Notes: generated by a model from the sequence alone, not told the origin. Numbered from the stretch's first letter, positions 19,439 through 29,859 are shown. The stretch: 64,000 bases of DNA from Gracilaria vermiculophylla (GCA_019155205.2 JAHNZQ020000004.1:1158135-1222134); one strand, 5' to 3'. Translations and numbers: made by a program.

Positions 19439-22400
19439 ATGGCCGCCGACGTTCAGTCGCTCGCGCACGCGCTCGCTGCCACCCTTTCCAATTCCGCCGC
19501 GGACCGCGCCGCCGCTGAGGCTCTTCTCGCCCATTGTGCCCCCCATCCCGACCACGCCGCCTCCCTCTTGCGCCTCTCCGCCTCCTCCGATCCCGTCGTC
19601 GCCCCTGCCGCCGCCCTCCGTCTCAAGAACCTCATCCGCTCCAACCGTCAGACCCATGTTCTCCACGACGCTTCCCGCCAGCGCCTCCGCGACAATCTGC
19701 TCGACGCCCTCGCCGTCGTCCGCGCCACCAACATCGAGGGCGTCCTCGCGGAGACCACCCGCTGGCTCATCGTCAGCGACTTCCCCTCCAAGTGGCCCCG
19801 TCTGCTCAATTCCATAAGCGACTACCTCTCCAGCGGTGACTCGGCCCGAGTTCACGCCGCCCTCATCGCCCTTCGCCAGCTCGTCAAGTGCTATGAATTC
19901 AAGAGTAGAGACCCCAACAAACTGCTCGCCTCAGACCCTAACGAGGTCGGACTGGCACACCCTCGACAGCCTCTTGAGACCGTCGCCGCTGGTCTTTTTC
20001 CTACTCTTTACGCCCTCTATTCTCATCTGGATGCGCTTGTTGCTAAACCTCCAGCACCACACGATGATCGCCGCAACGCCTGCCTGGCTCAGCGCCTCAT
20101 CGTCAAGATCTTCTGGAGCTGTACCCACTTCATGATTCCCCCCGTCCTTGCGGAAGCTAATGTGCTCAATAACTGGATAAATGCCTTCTTCGAGACATTG
20201 CGACGGCCTTCGCTGCATCCCTATGTACAAGATCCGGACGACCTGCTATATGAGCCCGAATCGAAAACTAAGAAGTGGATCTCGCAGGTTATTCTCAAAT
20301 TTCTCAAGCGCTACGGTTCACCAAATCGAATCCCGATTGATGAGCCTTGGTCCAAGGAAGTCGCGCAAAACTTTCGAGATAACCATTCCGAAAAGGCCAC
20401 CAAGGTCATGCTCGAGGTGTTGTTCTCTGAAAGTAATGGTTATCAGGTGAGCAAGCGTGTTGCACATATTGCCTTAGACTTCATCGAGGAGGCTATAGAG
20501 ACAGCAAGTTTATGGGCTGTCGTTTACCCGCATGTAAGCAACTTGCTCACCCGCGTCGTCTTCTCGTATCTCTGCTTTTCAGATGCCGACGAGGAAGTGT
20601 GGGTGAGCGATCCTACCGAATATGTGCGGAAGCAGTACGATTTTACAGACGAATTCACACCCCGCATAGCTGCATCTAATCTCTTATCAAAAATGGCTGA
20701 CCTGCGGTCCAAGAAAAGCGTCCTTCCTTTTCTTCAATACCTTCACGATGCTGTTCTCAGTCCATACTATGATGCTGCGCCCAATTCTCCCCAGCGCATC
20801 ACATTGTCTCGTCAAAAGGTGGGTGCATTTGCTTCTCTTGCCGCTGTCAAGGGCAAGCTGATGTCGAAACCAGAACTGTCAAGTACATTTCTAATGATTC
20901 TGAAGAAGCATGTCCACCCAGATTTGCAATCGGAGTTTGGTTTCTTGCGATCAGAATCAGCGTGGTTGCTGGGCCAGGTTGCCTCGTGCGAATGGAAAGA
21001 ATTTGGTGGTGAACTTGGGGAAGCGTCCTTGCGGGGCTGCGTAGCATTGCTGTCTGATTCAGAGCTTCCTGTGCAGGCCGCAGCTGCCGGGGCTCTACAG
21101 CACCTCATTGATCAAGATGGATCAGAGGAACTTATTCGATCATTTGCGCCACAATTGATGCAGCGTCTCCTGGGCCTCATGGAGAACATGACGGACAGCT
21201 ATTTGTCCCTCATTCCTTCCCTGGACAAGCTTATATGCCGCTATCCGGACGAGATTATGCCGCTTGCTCGCCCAATCCTGCAACGACTGATAGGAGCCTT
21301 TCAACACTCTGCGCAAAGCATTCTCACTGAAGGCGATGATGAAGATGATGAATTGGCATTCACTGCTGCTCAGGTTTTGTATCTCATATCATCGGTGCTC
21401 TCATCCATCGGTGAGTGGAGTGACCCACCTCTAGAAGAAAAAAAGCAACTGTTATGTTTTACTGAAAAAGAGCTGCGTCCGCTTTTGGAAAGGATGTTTG
21501 AAGAGAATCATCAGGTTTTCGTGGAAGAGCTTCTTGACGTTCTAGGTGCACTTGTAGTCCAGCTTGGGGACCACGATGTTGAGCTTACTCCGTTTCTGCG
21601 TTCCATGATCGGTAAGATGGTGAAAGCATTTGACGGATGGGCTGCTGACTACGTTGAACAAATGATGGATGCGATCGAAGGCTATCTCATGTATGATATG
21701 CCTGCTATTGTGCAAATGCCAGACGGCATAAGCACGTTTGTACATATTATCCGCTCCTTGTGGTCGTCGGTATATGAGGACGGAGATGCTGTATATGGTA
21801 CCATGATTGCTGAGCACCTTTTACTGAATCTTGACCGAATCAAACCACGACCAACAGAGATGCTGAGAGGAGTGTCGATTGAGATTGCATTGAAAGCTGG
21901 AGAAAGATATTTGAGGTCCCACAGTGATGAAATCAATCTTCCACAAAGATTGTTTTCAGTTGTGATGCTGTGCGTGTACATAGATGCGGAGCATGTGCTG
22001 GATGCACTGAGCGTACAATCCACTCTTCAGCTAATAGGATCACAAACAAGTAAGCTGCAGTTGTTTGAGAGAATACATTCGAAGAAGGCCGTCATTCTTG
22101 GGTTATCAGCAATGTTGTGCGCTAATGGGCTTGGGGACGAACAAAAGGCACAACTACTGCATTTCTCTGTGTGTTTACAACAAATGATCGACACACAGCG
22201 AACAACTGCCGCCAATAACGCGGCAAATGCCGGGAACAATTTCGCAGCTTTGTCGAAGGAAACATCGAATGGGTTTGCGTATCCCTCAACTTCTGATGAC
22301 AATGGTTCGGATCTTGAAGATGATCAAGACGCGACCAACGTGTTGGATGAACCACCCGAACCGTATCATGAAGCAATCGAGAAGCTTGCAGCTGAGACTG

Positions 22401-22651
22401 GATTTTCCGTAGAGCAGCTGCATGAATTGGGGGCATCTAACGGTGCGCTTGACGTAGGGTTGTTTGAGCTTGATGATGGCCATGATCGTGACGACGAAGG
22501 GGGGTATAGAGCAAATCCACTCGATGATATCAATGAAGGAGAGTACTTTATTAACAAAGTTAAGCAATCAAATTTTGAGTCATGGTGGGGTAAGGTCAGT
22601 GAAGAGGACAGATCATGGACGGAGCAACTAGCAAAACGACTACGCAGCTAA
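19439..22651 (+). CDS. Importin-7/8-like nuclear transport receptor (importin-beta superfamily)
   Basis: A single exon encodes 1070 aa, close to the usual 1030-1050 for IPO7/8, yeast Sxm1/Nmd5 and plant SAD2. The start MAADVQSLAHALAATLSN leads into the importin N-terminal domain (about 20-95: adjacent helices with VVAPAAALRLKNLIR). Family landmarks follow: the DPTEYVRKQYD motif (about 390) followed by the DLRSKKSVLPFLQYLHDAV helices, then HEAT repeats throughout, an acidic loop EGDDEDDE, and an acidic C-terminus with NPLDDINEGEYF. It binds RanGTP and carries cargo such as ribosomal proteins and linker histone through nuclear pores. The first 150 codons are extremely GC-rich compared with the rest, following the promoter composition. 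Confidence 0.92.
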   Translation: MAADVQSLAHALAATLSNSAADRAAAEALLAHCAPHPDHAASLLRLSASSDPVVAPAAALRLKNLIRSNRQTHVLHDASRQRLRDNLLDALAVVRATNIEGVLAETTRWLIVSDFPSKWPRLLNSISDYLSSGDSARVHAALIALRQLVKCYEFKSRDPNKLLASDPNEVGLAHPRQPLETVAAGLFPTLYALYSHLDALVAKPPAPHDDRRNACLAQRLIVKIFWSCTHFMIPPVLAEANVLNNWINAFFETLRRPSLHPYVQDPDDLLYEPESKTKKWISQVILKFLKRYGSPNRIPIDEPWSKEVAQNFRDNHSEKATKVMLEVLFSESNGYQVSKRVAHIALDFIEEAIETASLWAVVYPHVSNLLTRVVFSYLCFSDADEEVWVSDPTEYVRKQYDFTDEFTPRIAASNLLSKMADLRSKKSVLPFLQYLHDAVLSPYYDAAPNSPQRITLSRQKVGAFASLAAVKGKLMSKPELSSTFLMILKKHVHPDLQSEFGFLRSESAWLLGQVASCEWKEFGGELGEASLRGCVALLSDSELPVQAAAAGALQHLIDQDGSEELIRSFAPQLMQRLLGLMENMTDSYLSLIPSLDKLICRYPDEIMPLARPILQRLIGAFQHSAQSILTEGDDEDDELAFTAAQVLYLISSVLSSIGEWSDPPLEEKKQLLCFTEKELRPLLERMFEENHQVFVEELLDVLGALVVQLGDHDVELTPFLRSMIGKMVKAFDGWAADYVEQMMDAIEGYLMYDMPAIVQMPDGISTFVHIIRSLWSSVYEDGDAVYGTMIAEHLLLNLDRIKPRPTEMLRGVSIEIALKAGERYLRSHSDEINLPQRLFSVVMLCVYIDAEHVLDALSVQSTLQLIGSQTSKLQLFERIHSKKAVILGLSAMLCANGLGDEQKAQLLHFSVCLQQMIDTQRTTAANNAANAGNNFAALSKETSNGFAYPSTSDDNGSDLEDDQDATNVLDEPPEPYHEAIEKLAAETGFSVEQLHELGASNGALDVGLFELDDGHDRDDEGGYRANPLDDINEGEYFINKVKQSNFESWWGKVSEEDRSWTEQLAKRLRS

Positions 22652-23155
22652 CCTGATGTGCCGTTTTGTGTTTAACTACGGGACTAACATTACGAAATGT
22701 GGGAACTGGAAAGGGAGAGGTGAAAATGGAGTAGTAAGGAGCCAACCCGTAGATTGTCATGAGCAGAGGAAATCATGCGAGGTTGGGAATTGTTGGAGAA
22801 TGTAGACAGAGTCAATACTTGAGCACAGTGGAGTGTCACGCGAGACGATATGGTAATGGGTGAGGTGGGGACAGAGGAATGTAATGCAAGTGTTGCTGCG
22901 AAGTTGAAGAAAGGGTGAACACGTAACAGAGTTGGCAATCCTGTCTGAGAGCGTACATCAGTAAAGATGCACGTGTGTACAAGTTTGGTGTCGTTGGGTA
23001 TGGCAGTGGTGTTGCTGTAATCAGGAGCACGGGGGCGCAGAAGGAAAGGTCGACGAGCATATTTCGCGGCGCAAAGCGAAGGACACAGTAGCTAATGCTT
23101 TAGGAGTGTTACTCGAAAGCGAGTCGGCTATGAGCGATGAGCATCGCTGACGGTG
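22652..23155. other. Convergent intergenic region
   Basis: 3' flanks of importin (plus) and thioredoxin-like 3 (minus). Small minus-strand ORFs at 22690-23060 have no recognisable product. Confidence 0.5.
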
Positions 23156-23635
23156 TCATGAGGCAAGTGGAACGGGTGTGGGATTGACAAGCATCTCAAT
23201 ATTGGAGATGAGCTTGCTGTTCATGGATTTCCAGCCCATGGCCTCGCCAGTTACATGCTGGCCGTCCTTCCAAATGCTGAAGAACGGGAGAGTATGGACA
23301 CCCAAAGTGTCTCTGCAAAACTCCTCGTTGAGAGCATAGTCCATCTGACAAAAGATTATGTTCGGGCCTTTCATGCAATCCGATTGGTAGGCGTGGGCGA
23401 TCTTTCGGAACTTTGGCTCGACGCCCTTACAGCTGCGACAATAGTTGGCGTAACACTTTAACACTACGATGTTGGATGAATGGTGCGGGGCGTCTAGAAG
23501 CTCGGATAGCTGTTTGGGGGACACAGTGGTAACCTTGGCGCGCGGTGCGGTACGCTCGCAGATCTTGGTGGCGACCGGGGGGTTGAAGTGGCGGGAGGAG
23601 AGCGGAGTCAACGGCTGGAAAGCTAGGCGCGTCAT
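23156..23635 (-). CDS. Plastid-targeted thioredoxin-like protein with YCRSC active site (number 3 of 3)
   Basis: A 159-aa protein starting at ATG 23635; the frame is open for another 24 codons upstream, but MTRLAFQPLTPLSSRHF is a good transit-peptide start with Phe6. The thioredoxin domain has strand NIVVLKCYANY, motif C-R-S-C-K (Cys66, Cys69), a loop with an extra Cys, strand IIFCQMDY, and cis-Pro HTLPFFSIWKDGQ. The WKDG turn and CRxC motif fit the plant WCRKC group best. An insertion near Cys-Met-Lys-Gly lengthens the loop before the third strand compared with the other two paralogues. Stromal disulfide exchange is inferred. Confidence 0.87.
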   Translation of the reverse strand: MTRLAFQPLTPLSSRHFNPPVATKICERTAPRAKVTTVSPKQLSELLDAPHHSSNIVVLKCYANYCRSCKGVEPKFRKIAHAYQSDCMKGPNIIFCQMDYALNEEFCRDTLGVHTLPFFSIWKDGQHVTGEAMGWKSMNSKLISNIEMLVNPTPVPLAS

Positions 23636-24276
23636 GGTGAAGGGCGGACGGACGAGGCGGGGACGGGGGTGAGGAGGGTGTGCGAGTTCGATTCGTTTTG
23701 AGTTCAAAGATTTAGAAGCTTCGGGTATCGGTATCGTATCTTACCTTATGCACCCTTCGCATAACGGCGACTAACGACAGCTCGATGACTCGTTGCACGC
23801 TGGACATGCGTTGACGTGGCTACCAGCTTGCTGAGTGCTGTGGCTTGCGCCGCTGGCGCACGCGAGCAGCATGTGCGGAGAGCGCGGGTGGTACGGCGTA
23901 GCGCCGCAGTCACCTCTGCACTGTGGCCGCCGCCGCCGGGAGGCGTTTCGCTATCACCCCGGTAGAGTATCGTTGGTAGCCCCCCGTAGCCCCGCAGCCT
24001 TCGTGCGTTCATTGGTTCCCTGTGCCGCTGTGCCGACGAGGAATCGGTGGGCATCACATGTGCCAGATCACATCAATTGTGATCATTTAGATCATCGAGT
24101 AAAGGGGAATCCATCCAGCTAGCCTACTTTCAGTTTTACTATTGACGAATATACCAATGCAAGTCCGACCCCCTAGGCATTGCTGCGATTATTAGCGTAG
24201 CCATCTTTAGTTAGTCCACCGATCTCACAATGTCCTCACCTGAGCTTTGCTACATAGTGGATCCCTTGACATAGTT
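23636..24276. other. Intergenic, upstream of thioredoxin-like 3
   Basis: Contains the probable promoter of thioredoxin-like 3 and the 3' flank of the HExxH gene (also minus). Two overlapping antisense ORFs near 23746-24122 look like chance ORFs in a GC-rich patch. Confidence 0.45.
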
Positions 24277-25689
24277 TTAAACCAGCCCTCCAGCATTCCC
24301 GTCACCTGCGGAAATGTGCACCCGTGCCCTTCGCTGTTGCCTCCGTTCCTGTTGCCTTGCAGCTACTTGTCGTCGGCTCGAAAGCACCATGGATGCCACA
24401 ACAGCAGAAATCACAACAATCGCCACCGCCGCAATCCCAGAGCCAACAAGTATCCACCCATTGACACAATTTTGACCCATGGATATCCTGAATCCATCTC
24501 CACATCCATTGTCTTCTGTCTCGTCGTCAGTGACTCCCGGCCTCTGCTCTGCAATCGGAGCATCATCCACTAGAGGCGCGTTCACACTGACACATTCTTT
24601 TGATCCACGTGTTCCTTCAATATTCAGTATTGCTTCTTGCATCGCCTCAACCACCCGTCCAATGTTGTGCTGTCCATAGTTGGAACCAATAGCGGGTGTC
24701 ATCAGATCATTGTCATCCCCCGAAAACCCGTACACCGATTCGGACAAATGGTAAAGCGAAGAGCCGGAAACAAACGGTGTGGGAGCATGCAGTCTGGCAA
24801 TGATTTTGGAATCCGAGCCAAACCAAAGATTATTACCCGTCAGGACAGTGCCCAGGTCTTGGGGGCTATCTTTATATCCCGAGATTTGGCAACCGTCTTG
24901 ATTCGCCATGAAAGCATCAAATCTCCCGGCTACACTGTCCCGAAAGAATACTGCCGAGTACGATTGGCGCACTGCGTTCCATGAGACACCAATGTTTCCA
25001 CTGGTCATGTACAAACCGTGGTGCACTTCATGGAGACAGACTGTGACAAGGTCAAAGTGCCCCCTTGGAACTTTAGCATCAGTGCCTTCGTACCATCGCG
25101 CTGCTGTGTTTAATGTCATCAGAATGTCATAGGCTGAGTCGCCATTGAACCCGATATTCAAATCTTCGAACACAACTGCTTCAGCAAGAGCCACGGGACA
25201 GATGAAATCATTCACAATCCAGCTTCTCGATGGCTGAGCCGAACCCAGCAGTAGACCGCTTTCCATTTCTGTGAAGTTGACTTTAACAGTTACAGGAATA
25301 GTCGATGGCCAAGTTTCAGATGCAAGTTGCATGCAATATTGAATTGCGTTCACTCGAGAGTCCGTTTTTTCTCCAATAATATCGGGAATAAACTTGGCAT
25401 TGTTCTGACGGACAGTTACATTTTTCTGTCGACCTGATTCTTGTCTCGGGCGAGATATGTTTCGATCAAATGGAATTCCATAGTCGAAAGGATGCGGTGG
25501 AATGTCGAATGGAAGCTCGCAAAGTTTGAACCCGTTTTTGATGGTGCAGTTCATGGCCCAACTTAATTGCAACAGTTGCAAAACGAGTAGCAAAACAGCT
25601 AGGGTACTGTGACTTGAGCTACAAGGGACGCAAGGAAGTTGCATTGGAATATGCCACGTTCTGAAGAGGTGAATGTGTTGATCTAACAT
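24277..25689 (-). CDS. Membrane-anchored HExxH metallopeptidase-like ectoprotein
   Basis: A 470-aa single-exon protein. A hydrophobic N-terminal segment (STLAVLLLVLQLLQLSW, about 29-45) acts as signal peptide; the internal Met16 (25644) is an alternative start. A zinc-peptidase motif H-E-V-H-H-G-L lies at 220-226 after the strand FDLVTVCL. It is followed about 80-90 residues later by SLYHLSESVYGFSGDDNDLMTP, like the downstream His and LM(T/N)P block of secreted HEIGHGL proteins in bacteria and fungi. A single TM (about 411-437, LVGSGIAAVAIVVISAVVASM) precedes a short, very Arg-rich tail, giving type I topology. NxS/T sites are frequent. Peptidase activity at the cell surface is inferred from the motif; the fifth motif position is His instead of the usual metzincin spacing, so activity is unproven. 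Confidence 0.72.
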   Translation of the reverse strand: MLDQHIHLFRTWHIPMQLPCVPCSSSHSTLAVLLLVLQLLQLSWAMNCTIKNGFKLCELPFDIPPHPFDYGIPFDRNISRPRQESGRQKNVTVRQNNAKFIPDIIGEKTDSRVNAIQYCMQLASETWPSTIPVTVKVNFTEMESGLLLGSAQPSRSWIVNDFICPVALAEAVVFEDLNIGFNGDSAYDILMTLNTAARWYEGTDAKVPRGHFDLVTVCLHEVHHGLYMTSGNIGVSWNAVRQSYSAVFFRDSVAGRFDAFMANQDGCQISGYKDSPQDLGTVLTGNNLWFGSDSKIIARLHAPTPFVSGSSLYHLSESVYGFSGDDNDLMTPAIGSNYGQHNIGRVVEAMQEAILNIEGTRGSKECVSVNAPLVDDAPIAEQRPGVTDDETEDNGCGDGFRISMGQNCVNGWILVGSGIAAVAIVVISAVVASMVLSSRRQVAARQQERRQQRRARVHISAGDGNAGGLV

Positions 25690-27352
25690 TCTCCCGAGGC
25701 AGTGTGTTTAGAAGTAGAAGTAGTAAATCCAGGCGAAAAAGACAGGCATAGAATGTGTAGCTTTGAGAATTGAAGATAGAGCGCACAGTGTTTAATGTGC
25801 TAGAAGGAGCTTTTCTTGTGTTTCTCGTTCATTATCTGTAAGAAAGCTGACAGCCTGGTCGTGCGGAAGAGGTACAGATGCGCTGCATTTGAGCCGAGGG
25901 ATCTGTGTTATAGCTTATGATAAGGGTTTCAGCAGAAGAATACGGTCGTCATTTTAAAATGAATGGTGCCGCAGTGCGTGCCACACGGAGCACATTGGTC
26001 AGATGCGTCTTCGTTGGAAGTTGAGGAGGCCGTGTTGAAGCTGCACCTGTAACGAAGCAAAAAGTACAGCAGATTTAAAACACCCCCTTTGCGACCTGAG
26101 TACTAGCGAAGAAAGTTGTGTATAGGAATACTCTACATGGAAGCTTGGAGCTAAGCAGCTTGAGTGGGTATGCACGCGCATGAAACAGAGTTCATAAGCT
26201 TGACTACCTAAAAGCGTTTACTGTTTAAAAATTCGCTGATGATATCAGCCGACTGTACTATTCTCAGAGCACGAGGCACGTTCAAAGAAAGAGGTGCTTG
26301 TTTCTAGAGTGAAAGAGAAGCATGTTGCTCAACCTGACTGCGCATGAAAGCGTAATTGCTTCGCACACATGATGTGGCAGTTGTGGGCAAATCGAGGTAT
26401 GGCATTTGCAAACTGAATGCAGCACCTCGACCAATAGAGAAAGCTGGTATCTGTACTTGACACCAGTTACTTGTTGCCGAGACGGTTGTGTGGATGAGAA
26501 ACAAAACTTGCAGTTCTGGGAGAGCTGCCATACGCTATATACTCTGCCTCTGGATGCAGACACCGTCTGTGGCGGCGTGTGCAAATGGCAAGACGCCCAC
26601 AGATACAGAAAGGTTGTTTCTCTTTTTCCACCGCTTCAGGAGAGATATTGGTCGATGGATGGTGGAGATGGCAAGCACATGGCGGCCATCGCTATCTTGA
26701 ACGTATCGCGCCAGCGCTGTGTACCACCGGCTCTCGAGAGTATGTGACAAAAAAGCACAATCTATAGTGGAAACCCTGCTTGAGTATCTGAAAGCGCGAG
26801 TCTCTGCAGAACTGACGGCAACGTCAGTCAGGATGTTCGATTCAGCGATTGCTAAAGAGGAGCCGTCTTCATTTAGTGGAAGGGTACGCGGAGAACATGA
26901 ATGATAGGCTTTGTTTGTCAGCCAGTCGCGAGACAATTGCAAATTCAATTTGGCCGATCTCGGCGACATCTCGAGAACGTAGGTGCTTCGAAGCCAAGCA
27001 GCGAGTGTTTCAATGGCGGGCACGTGCTCTATCGCGTATCGCTGTGTACGTGCCGCGCATCACCGTGGCAGTCCAATACCACGCAGAGCGCGTAAGAGCT
27101 ACAGCCACAGATGCTTACACCGCCGAAAAGGCGTCTTACGGGTCGACACGTCCGCGCTGTATATGCTCCCACCACGTGCCAATATGCTTAGTAAGAAACA
27201 GAGAGGTGAAACTTACTGATCATTATCCACAACTGCCACCGCTTAAATTCAGAGCCGGCGAATGCGTCTGTCGCTCGTTCACCCTCAGCCATACCCGCGT
27301 CTCCTTTCGGTATCTCCTCGCCCACACACAGACACACTCTCTCCTGTTCCAA
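25690..27352. other. Intergenic, upstream of HExxH gene and metallothionein-like gene
   Basis: The flanking genes diverge, so both promoters lie here. A minus ORF with an ATG at 26969 (down to 26535, 144 codons) and a plus ORF at 26406-26747 have no recognisable domain and overlap. Close to the metallothionein start there are several CACGTG or ACGTGC boxes (27018, 27048, 27173), a plausible stress-responsive promoter. No RNA gene was recognised. Confidence 0.45.
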
Positions 27353-27747
27353 ATGGCATCTCAAACTGCTCCGGCGACCTTCGGCTGCGAAAAGTGGGCT
27401 GATTGCGGCTGCGCCGATGGCGGCGGCAAGTGTGGCTGTGGCGCTTCTTGCGAATGTGGCTCCGTGCTGGTCAGCGACGTCTTGAAGGCAATAGAGACCG
27501 AATGCGACAAGTCTGACTGCAAGTGTGGCCCCTACTGCCGCTGTGGGAAGGATTCCTGCCAATGGTGCGTGTCTGTATCCCCCGTTCATGACCGATCGAC
27601 CGCTTGTCCGCCCGTCCGCGTGCTAACTTGAGTTTACCGTCCCTATTTCTTGCTTGCAGTGGGGGTGGCACCTCGCAGAGAACCCCCGCCCAATGGGTTG
27701 AGTTTGTCAAGAACATCAAGTCCGTCGAAACTCCATCCTCATCGTAG
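27353..27747 (+). CDS. Metallothionein-like Cys-rich protein (two exons)
   Basis: Exons 27353-27564 and 27660-27747 encode 99 aa; the 95-nt intron has a GTGCGT donor, a perfect TGCTAAC branch site (27621-27627) and ends TTGCAG. The splice divides a Cys codon (TG|T), which completes the CQC motif and supports the join. There are 14 Cys in two clusters: FGCEKWADCGC...KCGCGASCEC, then TECDKSDCKCGPYCRCGKDSCQC. A short helical linker (VLVSDVLKAIE) separates them. A Cys-free tail rich in Thr and Ser follows. Cx-C and CxxxC spacing fits metal-thiolate clusters of plant and algal metallothioneins binding Cu/Zn/Cd in the cytosol. If the intron is kept, the frame stays open for 22 more codons and adds a different Cys-containing tail. 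Confidence 0.88.
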
Positions 27748-29859
27748 CTGTGTTTCTGTCCAGTCCACACTCCGCACTACACTGCTTCTACCTCAGTTGC
27801 ATTCAACTGTTATAATCCTGTGTTCTTAATGAATATTACGTCACATCTCCTGCGTTTAGCACCGCGGGAACCTCTTGTGCGTTCTGTTAACTAAACCATC
27901 AGAGACCGTTGTGCTCTGTTGTCTTCTCCTTTGAAGAGCATTGTCTTTTGCTCTTAGTCATGCAGTATCCTAATGTTTAGCGTTACGTGCATCTAGTCTC
28001 GGTGCGGTTCATCATTGAACTGAAAATAAGCGTAGATTACACATCCGCAATGGGTTTTGCGAGCTATGGTCGTCATCATGAGGTACAGTTTTCATGTCGT
28101 TCGTGAGCATGGTTTTCGTCGGTCTTTCTCCCAAAGATTTCGGACCGTGCTATTCATCGTATTCGGAGGGAGTTGACTGGTAACAGGAAGAGGCCAGGAA
28201 AATACTTATCGAAGATGGGTTTCTGCATATGTATCCTGCCTGCATAGTGGATTGCCGACTTATTCTTCTCTTGTTCTTTCTCGAAGAGTTTACCCTACTA
28301 CCGCGATACATTCTTAACCTTGGTTTAACCAACTCATGCCGTTCGCTTTCTACCCAGAACGTTCGTTTTCTTTGAGACTCTCATTAGCTTTCTGGGGTCT
28401 TCCAACCACAAATACCCCACAAGAATCGCTGGATCATATATCGCCTCATCGGAAGCCATAGTATTCCCGACGCTCATGTGTTACTCCTGTCGTTTTCCTC
28501 AGAAGCTAGTATTCCGGGGTCCTGCACATCTAATGCTTGGTTTCATAGAGAAATTAGTCACCCCCTTTCTGGTAAAGCTTTTACAACTACTCATCTTCTA
28601 CGTTCTGAGCAGATACGCTTGTTTTCCTCACATCTTGTGTGATTCACCGAAAAAATCCACAGCCACATGTAAAGCGTCTTTGATTTCTTGGGTAGAAACA
28701 ACGGGTGCTTGAGTGTGCATTAAGCTCAATGCACAACATCATGTTGCACTAGTCGCATCAGGTCTTAAAGGTGCTCTTGTCTGCCTGAGAATTTCGATAC
28801 CGGCAGTCTCCTGAGTACAATCGAATAAGCCCACATCCATTTTCTTTCTCACATGTGTAATACTTTTGTCATCATTTTCATTGAGCACATTTGGAACATC
28901 TCAGGCTGGCGATATCCAGAACCTTCTAAACTGGAATGCACACGCATCCTGGCAATTGATCTACATTCTTGATACGAGTATGCAAATAAGTATCGACATA
29001 AAGAAATAACGAGCAAACTGTCCACATTATGTTCGTTTATTCGACTCAAAATACTGAGTCGATGCACCGACTGCTGTTGATAGTTTGATCCAGTCTCGTG
29101 AAGGGACGTGAACTCTCTCTGGCTGTGTGAAAAGGAAAACGCTGGTCTCAGCAGAAATGGATGAAATGATGTAAAAAAAATTCAAGTCTGCAAATCTTCG
29201 TTGTGTTCGAAGATCGGCAGTTGGAGACTGAGGTGACGCCTTGCACCGCAGCCACAACATCACCACCAACATCCAACATGGTTCGCTTCTTGGAAAAGCT
29301 GTGACGATGATGTCCCTGATTCCCCAAGTTTCTGAAGGATATTGTCTAGTGACCATGCTGGTCTGCGTACTGTGCTCAGGTGTTTGCCAGAGCACGGCAT
29401 TCTGCTCAACCACGATCGATTCGCTAAGTGTGCACGTTCCAATTTGTAAATCGCGGCCATGTCGTTCTTCTTTTGCAGTTAAAATCAAGACAGGTTATTC
29501 CTTTAATTCCAAGTATGAAAGTGCCGTCGGCACTGAAGTTCTAAGCAAGTCTCGAATTGGAGTTTCTGCGTGACTTCCCTACAGCGACGTTTCAATTTGA
29601 AGCACGTGTCGATCCGCTCCATCCACCCCCGTTAGCGTCCCAACTCTTTGCAACAGAACTAACGACATAGAGACTAGGTTTTAATTAGGATGCTCAAACT
29701 CATTCTTAGGCCCGTCCATCGGTCGCCGAGCGGGCAGAATTCTGTGAGCGTACGACACTCAACCCCTGTGGTCTTAGTTCATCGTCCCTTGCAAAGGGTA
29801 CGGGCTGTTTCTGCATCGGGTTTTATTGAGAAGTGTGAAGAGAAAGGGTAATCGGCTTC
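27748..29859. other. Gene-poor intergenic region
   Basis: 2.1 kb of AT-rich sequence between the metallothionein-like and malectin genes. One ORF with an ATG at 29307 (to 29573, 88 codons) begins with a hydrophobic, signal-like stretch (YCLVTMLVCVLCSGVC) and has seven Cys. It could be a small secreted peptide but is unsupported. No RNA gene was recognised. Confidence 0.45.
29307..29573 (+). CDS. Weak ORF, possible small secreted Cys-rich peptide
   Basis: 88 codons from ATG 29307. A hydrophobic segment after ten residues could be a signal peptide, followed by STTIDSLSVHVPICKSRPCRS. No family is recognised, the opposite strand is also open, and the ORF lies in a gene-poor region, so it may be chance. 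Confidence 0.2.
   Translation: MMSLIPQVSEGYCLVTMLVCVLCSGVCQSTAFCSTTIDSLSVHVPICKSRPCRSSFAVKIKTGYSFNSKYESAVGTEVLSKSRIGVSA

Noticed and set aside
18681..19855. Long ORFs on both strands around the importin start (378 codons plus, 281 codons minus)
   Set aside because: They lie in GC-rich DNA with few stop codons, encode Pro/Arg/Ala-rich chains and overlap the clear importin N-terminus.
24277..25689. Gametolysin-type or leishmanolysin-type peptidase
   Set aside because: The spacing around HEVHH lacks the family signatures of either; it is closer to HEIGHGL secreted proteins.
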